Assembly: GCF_900090305.1 (NCBI RefSeq)
Contig: NZ_LT607751.1
Span: 5,270,001-5,334,000, forward strand
Source: Micromonospora siamensis
GTDB taxonomy: Bacteria > Actinomycetota > Actinomycetes > Mycobacteriales > Micromonosporaceae
Length of the DNA stretch: 64,000 nucleotides
Reading direction: 5' to 3'
The translations under genes and the position numbers were made by a program. Of the stretch, positions 1-6,212 are shown piece after piece (the stretch's first letter is position 1; each line of letters begins with the position of its first letter). The notes beneath the pieces were generated by a model. The model made no database searches. It was not told the origin of the DNA and saw only the letters and a list, made by a program, of their open reading frames with translations.

Positions 1-1291
1 CACCGATCCGCCGCAGGTGGCGGCGGTGAAGGGCTCGCTGCGGATGCGGCGGGTGCTGGAGCGGGCGGCCCGGGACGCGGTGCCGGACGGCCCGGGCGAG
101 CTGCGCCTGCTCTACCAGGGCCAGTTGCTGCGGTTGGAGCGCCGGGAGCTGGACGGCATCCGGGACCGGACGCTGTCCCGGGGGGCCCGCCGCAACGAGG
201 TGCGCCGGGCCGCCTTCGACGCGGTGCTGGCCGCGCTCTTCGCGCAGGCCCGCCGGCTGGCCGTGCCGCGCCTGCCGGAGCAGCCCGTCTTCGAGGACGA
301 GATCATCGAGCGGCCGGAGTTCCGGGAGTTCCTCAAGGCGTGGTGGCCCCGGTTGCACCCCCGGCACGTGCTGGGCTGGCTGGCCCGCCCGGATCGGCTG
401 CGCCGGTACGCCGGCGGCGTGCTGTCCCGCTCGGAGACGGAACTGCTGGTCGGGGCGTACCGGACGCTGGACACCGAGGGACTCACGGTGGCCGACGTGG
501 CGCTGCTGGACGAGCTGGACGCGCTGCTCGGCACGCCGGTGCGCCGCGCCCGGCCGAAGCGCGACCCGTACCAGCTGGCCGGTGGGGTCCGCGAGCTGAG
601 CACCTTCGCCGATCGGCAGCGGGCCGCCCGGGAGGCGGCCCGGGAGCGGCCGGAGGACTACCGCGACTTCGCCCACGTGGTGGTCGACGAGTCGCAGGAC
701 GTCTCGCCGATGCAGTGGCGGATGGTGGGCCGGCGGGGCCGGCTGGCGTCCTGGACGGTGGTCGGTGATCCGGCGCAGACGGCCTGGGCGGGCGACCCGG
801 ACGAGCTGGACCGGGCCCGGGACCAGGCGTTGGGGCGGCGCCGCCGGCACCGGTTCACGCTGACCACCAACTACCGGAACTCGGCGGAGATCTTCGCGGT
901 GGCGGCGGCGGAGATCCGCCGGCTGCACCCGGACCTCGCGCTGCCCACCGCGGTGCGCTCCACCGGCGTGGACCCGGTGCAGCGTTCGGTGCCGGCGGCG
1001 CAGCTGCCGGCGGCGACCGTCGAGGCGGTCGCCGCGCTGCTGGGCGAGGTGGAGGGGACGGTGGGCGTGATCGCGCCGGTGCCGCGCCGCGACGAGGTCG
1101 CCGGCTGGCTGGCCGGGGTCACCGACCCGCGGTTGCAGGTGGTGAACAGCCTCCAGTCCAAGGGCATGGAGTACGACGGGGTGGTGCTGGTCGCGCCGGG
1201 CGAGATCCGGGCCGAGCCGTCCGGGGTACGCACGCTCTACGTCGCGCTGTCCCGGGCCACCCAGCGGCTGACCGTGCTCGACGCGTCCTGA
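1..1291 (+). CDS. HelD/HelR-like superfamily 1 helicase, C-terminal part (5' truncated)
   Basis: The reading frame is open from base 2, so this is the C-terminal 430 or so residues of a longer protein; the family is usually about 700-770 residues. Visible SF1 helicase elements are the Walker B region VVVDESQDVSP, the motif III-like VVGDPAQTAW, the TTNYRNS motif IV region, and the C-terminal motifs VVNSLQSKGMEYDGVVLV and LYVALSRATQRL. DESQD with SKGMEYDGV is characteristic of the UvrD-like HelD group that removes and recycles RNA polymerase, including the rifamycin-tolerance protein HelR. The helicase family is certain. The HelR assignment is an inference, because the N-terminal coiled-coil arm that would prove it lies outside the window. 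Confidence 0.85.
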   Translation, partial: TDPPQVAAVKGSLRMRRVLERAARDAVPDGPGELRLLYQGQLLRLERRELDGIRDRTLSRGARRNEVRRAAFDAVLAALFAQARRLAVPRLPEQPVFEDEIIERPEFREFLKAWWPRLHPRHVLGWLARPDRLRRYAGGVLSRSETELLVGAYRTLDTEGLTVADVALLDELDALLGTPVRRARPKRDPYQLAGGVRELSTFADRQRAAREAARERPEDYRDFAHVVVDESQDVSPMQWRMVGRRGRLASWTVVGDPAQTAWAGDPDELDRARDQALGRRRRHRFTLTTNYRNSAEIFAVAAAEIRRLHPDLALPTAVRSTGVDPVQRSVPAAQLPAATVEAVAALLGEVEGTVGVIAPVPRRDEVAGWLAGVTDPRLQVVNSLQSKGMEYDGVVLVAPGEIRAEPSGVRTLYVALSRATQRLTVLDAS

Positions 1292-1335
1292 CGGGCCGGG
1301 TGAGCACCTCGGTCGGGCACCCGACCCGTCAGTTG

Positions 1336-1351
1336 CACATATTGCAATGTG
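1336..1351. promoter_or_regulatory. Palindromic operator candidate upstream of CDF exporter
   Basis: The sequence CACAT-N6-ATGTG is a perfect 5-bp inverted repeat in an AT-rich island (TTGCACATATTGCAATGTG) within otherwise GC-rich DNA. It lies about 45 bp before the preferred start of the metal exporter, where a metal-sensing ArsR/SmtB-type repressor would be expected to bind. No regulator gene sits next to it, so the cognate protein is unknown. Confidence 0.4.
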
Positions 1352-1396
1352 AACATAGATTGGGCTGGGTTCGCGGCTAGGACGGAGGGTGTGGGC

Positions 1397-2311
1397 GTGG
1401 GCGCAGGTCATGACCACCAGGGCGCGGTCAGCAACGCCGCGCAGCGCCACCGCGGCCGGCTCTGGGCCGCCTTCGGCCTGCTCACCGCGCTGATGCTGGT
1501 GGAGGCGGTGGCGGCCTTCGCGACCGGCTCGCTGGCCCTGCTCTCCGACGCCGGGCACATGTTCACCGACGTCCTCGGCATCGGCATGGCCCTGGCCGCG
1601 ATCACCGCGACCCGGCGGGCCACCGACGATCCGCAGCGCACCTTCGGCCTCTACCGGCTGGAGGTGCTGGCCGCGCTGGCCAACGCCGTGCTGCTCTTCG
1701 GGGTCGCGCTCTACGTCCTGGTCGAGGCGGTCCGCCGCTTCGGTGACCCACCGCAGGTGCTGGCCGCGCCGATGCTCGCGGTGGCCGTGGCCGGCCTGCT
1801 CGCCAACCTGGTCGCCTTCGCCCTGCTGCGCCCCGGCGCCCAGGAGAGCATCAACCTGCGCGGGGCGTACCTGGAGGTGCTCGGGGACCTGCTCGGCTCG
1901 CTCGGCGTGATCGCCGCGGCGCTGCTGATCGCGCTGACCGGCTGGTGGTGGGCCGACCCGGTGGTGGCGATCGCGATCGGCGTGTTCATCCTGCCCCGCA
2001 CCTGGCGGCTGGGGCGGGCCGCCGTGCGGATCCTGGTCCAGGCCGCCCCGGACCACCTCCAGGTGACCGCCGTGCACGACCGGCTGACCGCGGTGCCCGG
2101 TGTCGCCGAGGTGCACGACCTGCACGTCTGGACGCTCACCTCCGGCATGGACGTCGCCTCGGCGCACCTGACCATGGTGCCCGGCGCGGAGGTGGGTACG
2201 GTGCTGCGGGCCGCCCGGGTGGCGCTGCACGAGGACTTCCGGATCGACCACGCGACGTTGCAGGTCGAACCCGGAGCGTCAGCCGGCGCCTGCGGGTCGA
2301 TCGAGTGGTGA
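1397..2311 (+). CDS. Cation diffusion facilitator (CDF) metal efflux transporter
   Basis: An inner-membrane exporter expected to move Zn2+ or related divalent cations out of the cytosol in exchange for protons. Six hydrophobic segments are visible, followed by a cytosolic ferredoxin-like C-terminal domain (PGVAEVHDLHVWTLTSGM). The TM2 metal site is intact (LLSDAGHMFTD, HxxxD). The TM5 site reads EVLGD, with Glu where many zinc transporters have His, so the preferred metal may differ. The GTG at 1397 is preferred because GGAGG at 1384-1388 sits 8 nt upstream; in-frame GTGs at 1391 and 1349 are alternatives. A palindromic operator lies in the leader. Confidence 0.9.
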   Translation: MGAGHDHQGAVSNAAQRHRGRLWAAFGLLTALMLVEAVAAFATGSLALLSDAGHMFTDVLGIGMALAAITATRRATDDPQRTFGLYRLEVLAALANAVLLFGVALYVLVEAVRRFGDPPQVLAAPMLAVAVAGLLANLVAFALLRPGAQESINLRGAYLEVLGDLLGSLGVIAAALLIALTGWWWADPVVAIAIGVFILPRTWRLGRAAVRILVQAAPDHLQVTAVHDRLTAVPGVAEVHDLHVWTLTSGMDVASAHLTMVPGAEVGTVLRAARVALHEDFRIDHATLQVEPGASAGACGSIEW

Positions 2312-2399
2312 TTAGCACAGGCTTAATTCTTTCCGGCTATCGTGGTCTTATGCCCCATTTGCAACTCTTGCCCCGCGCGTTGCGGGGAGCCGCGCCGCA

Positions 2400-2592
2400 T
2401 GCGGCCGTCGCCGCGCCGGTAGGCTCGGCCACGGCCACCGCCGGGCGGCGCCCTCCGGCGCCTGCGGCGGCCGCCGCCTAATCGCCCGCCATGGCGAGCC
2501 GGGGAACCACGTCCGTGGGGTGCATCCGCGTCAGCGGTAGGGATCTTCCGTCCCGAACCCGTCAGCTAACCCGGTCGGCGGCTGACGGAAGG
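2400..2592 (+). promoter_or_regulatory. c-di-AMP riboswitch (ydaO/yuaA type)
   Basis: The leader of the next gene has the conserved blocks of the ydaO aptamer in the right order: CCGGGGAACCACG (2499-2511), GTGGGGTGCATCCGCG (2515-2530), TAGGGATCTTCCGTCCCGAA (2539-2557), and CCGTCAGCTAACC (2559-2571) with GGTCGGCGGC (2573-2582). GGCTCG at 2422-2427 can pair with CGAGCC at 2495-2500, forming an inner stem. CCGTCAGC (2559-2566) is perfectly complementary to GCTGACGG (2581-2588), which runs into the Shine-Dalgarno GGAAGG (2587-2592). That suggests control of translation initiation. The family match is by eye; the exact 5' boundary is approximate. Confidence 0.85.
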
Positions 2593-2600
2593 ACATGTGC

Positions 2601-3710
2601 ATGCCAGTAGTGGGCCCCGTACGACGTACCGCCGCCCGGGTGGCGGCCCTGATGGTGACGACGCTCGCCCTCGGCACCGGCGTCGGCCCGGTCACCCCCG
2701 CCCTCGCCGCGCCCGCCGTCGGCCCGCTCGCCGCCGCCAAGGCGCCCAACGGCGACGACGAGGGCGGCACCGAGAAGCTGCGCGAACAACTCGACGCCGC
2801 CAGCAAGGGCTGGATCGACGCCCGGACCGCGCTGGCCCGCTCCACCAAACGGCAGAAGGACCTCGCGACCCAGCTCAAGACCATCGAGGGCGAGCTGGGC
2901 GTCCGCGACGCCAAGGTCGGCGAGATCGCCGGGGTGGCGTACCGGACCGGCCGGCTCGGCACGGCCGCGGTGCTGCTCAACAGCGGCAGCCCCGACGCGT
3001 TCATGGAACGCGCCGCCACGCTCGACCAGGTGGCCGCCAACGAGGACCGGGCGCTGCGCGGACTGCTCGACACCCGGGACCGGGCCAACCGCACCAAGGT
3101 CGCCCTGGACGGCGAGATCGTCGAGCAGCGCAAGCAGGTGCTGGTGATGGCCAAGCGCAAGCAGCAGGCCGAGGAGGCCCTGGAGGTCGCCGCGGCCGAG
3201 GCCAAGCGGGAGGCCGCCGCCGCGCGGCGCAGCAGCTCCTCCGGCGGCGGCGACGGCACCGGCGGCACCTCCTCCGCCAACGCCGATCCGGCCCCCCGCA
3301 ACTCCGACGGCTCGTGGCCGCCCGAGTCCTGCAGCATCGACGACCCCACCCCGGCCAGCGGCTGCATCACCCCGCGCACCCTGCACGCCCTGGAGCAGGC
3401 CAAGGCCGCCGGCTTCACCCGGTACGTCTCCTGCCACCGCCCCAGCGGATCCGGCGAGCACCCCAAGGGTCGGGCCTGCGACTTCGCCGCCGAGAAGGGC
3501 GGCTTCGGCGGCGACGCCACCGGCGGGGACAAGACGTACGGCGACAACCTGGCCGCCTACTTCATCCGCAACGCCGACCGGCTCGCCGTGCTCTACGTGA
3601 TCTGGTACCGGCAGATCTGGCTGCCCAGCAGCGGGTGGAAGTCGTACAGCGGGGCCGGTGGGGACCCGTCCAGCGACCACACCAACCACGTGCACCTGTC
3701 GGTCTACTGA
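2601..3710 (+). CDS. Secreted coiled-coil protein with M15-like C-terminal domain (cell-wall hydrolase candidate)
   Basis: A signal peptide is visible (two Arg, then a hydrophobic stretch ending near PALAAPA, about residue 35). Residues 50-210 are a charged heptad-rich coiled coil (EKLREQLDAASKGW to EAKREAAAARR), as in RipA/NlpC-like wall proteins, followed by a Ser/Gly linker. The last 140 residues carry Zn-peptidase-like signatures, HPKGRACDF and DHTNHVHLS, typical of the ARB-07466/VanY-related M15 fold. No catalytic activity is proven. The ATG at 2601 is chosen because GGAAGG lies 8 nt upstream; the ATG at 2595 would be too close. Control by a c-di-AMP riboswitch fits a cell-wall remodelling role, as known for actinobacterial wall hydrolases. 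Confidence 0.8.
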   Translation: MPVVGPVRRTAARVAALMVTTLALGTGVGPVTPALAAPAVGPLAAAKAPNGDDEGGTEKLREQLDAASKGWIDARTALARSTKRQKDLATQLKTIEGELGVRDAKVGEIAGVAYRTGRLGTAAVLLNSGSPDAFMERAATLDQVAANEDRALRGLLDTRDRANRTKVALDGEIVEQRKQVLVMAKRKQQAEEALEVAAAEAKREAAAARRSSSSGGGDGTGGTSSANADPAPRNSDGSWPPESCSIDDPTPASGCITPRTLHALEQAKAAGFTRYVSCHRPSGSGEHPKGRACDFAAEKGGFGGDATGGDKTYGDNLAAYFIRNADRLAVLYVIWYRQIWLPSSGWKSYSGAGGDPSSDHTNHVHLSVY

Positions 3711-3792
3711 CCGGTCTACGCTCCGGGACGTACGCCGGATGTCGCCGCCCGGGCCACGACGTGGCGGGCCCGGGCGGCGAGCATCGGGAAGC

Positions 3793-4275
3793 ATGAGCCG
3801 ACTCTCCCCCGCCGGGCGCAAGGCCCTGCTCACCCTGCACCTGGTCACCTCGCTGGGTTGGCTCGGCGCGGACCTGGTGCTGCTCACCCTCGGCCTCGCC
3901 GGCTGGCGCGGCGCCGAGCCCACAGTGGTCTATCCGGCGGCCGGACTCCTGGTCACCTACCTCTTCGCCCCGCTGAGCGTGCTGGTCTGGCTGGTCGGCG
4001 TGGCCAGTGCCGTGCTCACCCCGTGGGGGCTGCTGCGCTGGCGGTGGGTGCTGGTCAAGCTGGTGCTCACCACGGTCATGCTGGGGCTGGTCCTGCTGCT
4101 GCTCACCCCGCGACTGCGGGCGGTCGGCGCGGCGGCGCCGCACCTCGACGGCCATGATCGGGCCGACCTGATCGTCCCGCCGGCGATCTCCACCAGCCTG
4201 CTGCTGGTCGCCACGGCCGTCTCGACCTACAAGCCGTGGGGCCGGCGGCGACCGGCGGCCCGGCGACGGAGCTGA
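3793..4275 (+). CDS. Small four-helix membrane protein, function unknown
   Basis: This 160-residue protein has four hydrophobic segments, around residues 10-32, 45-70, 80-100 and 133-150, and an Arg-rich cytosolic tail (GRRRPAARRRS). It resembles the DUF2269-type integral membrane proteins of actinomycetes in its opening LTLHLVTSLGWLGADLV. GGGAAG lies just before the chosen ATG. It is convergent with the SRPBCC gene that follows, with 10 nt between the stop codons. No functional residues can be identified. Confidence 0.7.
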   Translation: MSRLSPAGRKALLTLHLVTSLGWLGADLVLLTLGLAGWRGAEPTVVYPAAGLLVTYLFAPLSVLVWLVGVASAVLTPWGLLRWRWVLVKLVLTTVMLGLVLLLLTPRLRAVGAAAPHLDGHDRADLIVPPAISTSLLLVATAVSTYKPWGRRRPAARRRS

Positions 4276-4285
4276 CCGTCGCGGG

Positions 4286-4750
4286 TCAGCCGGTGGCCGG
4301 GGCGGCGTCCTCCTCCAGCGCCGCGCCGAGCCGGGTGGCCAGCGCCAGGTGCGCCGACCGGGCCTGGCGGAAGGCGTACGCGAACAGCGGCGCCGGCGCG
4401 GAGAGGGTGATCTCGACGTCGATCCGGAGCAGCCCGTCGGGCTCCGGGCGCAACCGGGTGTGGTTGCGTACCGTCGTCGCCGGCTGTTGCCGGGCCACCG
4501 TGACGATCTCGTCCTCGGTGGCGACCAGGACGTCGGCCTGGTAGGTGACCGGGAAGTGCAGCGGCCCGACCGCCAGCCGATCGGTGATCGCGTAGCTGGC
4601 CCGGGCGCCGGGGCGGGGCGGCAGCCGGCGGACCCGGACGATCAGGGGATGCAGCTCCCCCTGCCGGGTCAGGTCGCTCAGCAACGCCAGCGCGTCCGCC
4701 ACCGTGCACCGCGCCTGCACGGTGTAGCCGAACGTGTCCCGCGTGAGCAC
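4286..4750 (-). CDS. SRPBCC-family (polyketide cyclase/dehydrase-like) protein
   Basis: A 154-residue cytosolic protein with the helix-grip pattern of the SRPBCC/START-like ligand-binding fold: an N-terminal strand and helix (FGYTVQARCTVADALALLSD), a central antiparallel sheet (DVLVATEDEIVTVARQQP, HTRLRPEPDGLLRIDVEITL) and a long C-terminal amphipathic helix (FAYAFRQARSAHLALATRLG). Family members bind hydrophobic ligands, and many have no known reaction. It stands alone on this strand, upstream of the STAS gene but separated from it by about 90 bp. Confidence 0.7.
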   Translation of the reverse strand: MLTRDTFGYTVQARCTVADALALLSDLTRQGELHPLIVRVRRLPPRPGARASYAITDRLAVGPLHFPVTYQADVLVATEDEIVTVARQQPATTVRNHTRLRPEPDGLLRIDVEITLSAPAPLFAYAFRQARSAHLALATRLGAALEEDAAPATG

Positions 4751-4839
4751 CGCGTCTCCCCCACTGGTAGGTGGCCCGATCCTCGCCCACCCACCGGCAT
4801 CCTGGCAACGGCCGACCGGCCCTGCCCGGGTGCGGGAAC

Positions 4840-5202
4840 TCAGGCCCCGGGCAGCACCTCGGGTCGCGCGCTCTCGGCGAAGTACGGCTCGGGGGCGCCG
4901 AAGAGACCGAGCAGCCCGGTGACCCAGAGCTGCCGGTGCACGAACCGGCTGGGCTGGGTGACGGCCAGCTTCACCCCGCTCACCCCGGCGGTCTGGAAGC
5001 CGGCGACCATCGCGCTGATGCCGACGGAGTCAAGGAAGGTGACGAGCCGCATGTTCAGCTCGATCCGGGTGGGGCGCCCCTTGGCGAGCACCTCGGCGAT
5101 CGCCTCGCGCACCTCGTACGCGGTGTCGACGTCGATCTCACCACGCGGGGCGATCTCGACGACACCACCCGACAGAACCGACTTCACGATCGACAGGCTC
5201 AC
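4840..5202 (-). CDS. STAS-domain anti-sigma factor antagonist
   Basis: This 120-residue protein is a single STAS domain (SpoIIAA/RsbV-like). It includes the strand PRGEIDVDTAYEVREAI and the phosphorylatable-serine region LVTFLDSVGISAMVAG, where DS is the conserved Asp-Ser that is phosphorylated by an anti-sigma kinase. Family members, when unphosphorylated, bind the anti-sigma factor and release a stress or developmental sigma factor. No kinase or sigma gene is nearby, so the partner is unknown. The GTG start is supported by GGAGGT about 8 nt upstream; longer in-frame starts lack such a site. Confidence 0.85.
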   Translation of the reverse strand: MSLSIVKSVLSGGVVEIAPRGEIDVDTAYEVREAIAEVLAKGRPTRIELNMRLVTFLDSVGISAMVAGFQTAGVSGVKLAVTQPSRFVHRQLWVTGLLGLFGAPEPYFAESARPEVLPGA

Positions 5203-5652
5203 GCGAGCACCTCCACCCGCCCTCTCAGGGCGCCTCATCAGTACGCGGGCCGCGACCGAGAGTATTCCTCCGACGGCCTCGGTCGCCACCCCCCGGGGAT
5301 GAGCAAATTCGCGGACCGGGCACACCGGGGCGCTCCGGAACACGAACATCCGTCCACGGGACGAACGACCCGACCGGGCCGCTCGATCCGCCGCACCAGG
5401 GTAGCGGTGCCGTCCCAGGGGTTCGCGCCAACCAGTCTCACCGGCGCGTCCCGCCCGCGCATCCGGGTTTTCCCCGGGGATCCGGCCGGTCCCGTCGGGC
5501 CCTCGGGACCGGCCGCGCGTCGGTACATCGACGGATCGGGTTTGCGTGCCACGATCGGTGGGCACAGGCGCAGGGAGCGAAGCGTGACGCGCCGGAAAGA
5601 GGTCGTGGTCCGAAGTGGCCGGCCGGCTTCGGCACCCCGAGGAGGTAACCCC
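5203..5652. promoter_or_regulatory. 450-bp divergent intergenic region with possible alternative-sigma promoter
   Basis: No convincing gene is present; the long frames crossing it are shadows. Toward the + gene, GTTT (5540-5543) and GGGCAC (5560-5565) are separated by 16 nt. This loosely resembles the GTTT-N15-17-GGGTAY promoters of the SigB/SigF/SigH stress family in actinomycetes, which would fit a small stress-type membrane protein beside a STAS gene. The -10 match is imperfect. Confidence 0.3.
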
Positions 5653-6060
5653 ATGTTCGCAACGAACCTGCTGGACCGCCGCAACAAGCCCGAGCGGATC
5701 GCCGACCAGGCGTGGCAGCACCTCACGTCGGCCGTCTCCTCGGCCGGCGAGAGCGTCCGGGACAGCGCCCGGTCCGCCCGCCGCAACGGGTTCGACCTGG
5801 CCGACGGCGCCGGTGACCTGGTCGGCTCCGCGGCCGAGGAGGCCCGCCGCCGCGCCCTGCTGGCGTTCGACGCGCTCGCCGGCCGCCGGCCGGCCCTGCC
5901 GTGGACGCTGCTGATCAGCGCCGCGCTGGTCGGTGCCGCCATCGGCTGGGCCGCCGGTACCGCCGCCCGCGCCGCCGGCAGCCAGGGCGACCGGCAGGTC
6001 GACGAGATCGAGTTCGTCGACGTGGACCGGCCGAACTCCCCCGTGGGCACCGACGGCTGA
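5653..6060 (+). CDS. Small single-pass membrane protein, function unknown
   Basis: A 135-residue protein. Residues 1-75 are amphipathic and Ala/Arg-rich (IADQAWQHLTSAVSSAGESV, FDLADGAGDLVGSAAEEARR), followed by one membrane segment (LPWTLLISAALVGAAIGWAAGTAARAA) and an acidic tail (VDEIEFVDVDRP). The organisation resembles small actinobacterial DUF3618-like or stress membrane proteins, but I do not recognise a named family. The start is secure: GGAGG at 5641-5645, 7 nt before the ATG. Confidence 0.7.
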   Translation: MFATNLLDRRNKPERIADQAWQHLTSAVSSAGESVRDSARSARRNGFDLADGAGDLVGSAAEEARRRALLAFDALAGRRPALPWTLLISAALVGAAIGWAAGTAARAAGSQGDRQVDEIEFVDVDRPNSPVGTDG

Positions 6061-6173
6061 CCGACCGCCGGCGAGCGGCCACGCCCTGCGACAGGTCGGG
6101 GTGGCCTGGGGCATCGGATTGGCCCGGAGCGACCGCGGGCCGGCGTCACGCGCACGAGGGCTGAGCAGGGGTC

Positions 6174-6200
6174 GGGGCCCGGACCATTGGTCCGGGCCCC
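6174..6200. terminator. Bidirectional hairpin terminator
   Basis: GGGGCCCGGACCA (6174-6186) and TGGTCCGGGCCCC (6188-6200) form a perfect 13-bp inverted repeat. It lies between two convergent genes, the small membrane protein ending at 6060 and the xyloglucanase ending at 6213. There is no U tract, as usual for high-GC actinomycetes. Confidence 0.7.
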
Positions 6201-6212
6201 GCTCGGTGTCGC

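Noticed and set aside
2350..2481. 43-residue ORF (MPHLQLLPRALRG...) upstream of the M15-like gene
   Set aside because: It overlaps the 5' part of the c-di-AMP riboswitch, has no ribosome-binding site and is Ala/Pro-rich low complexity; probably chance.
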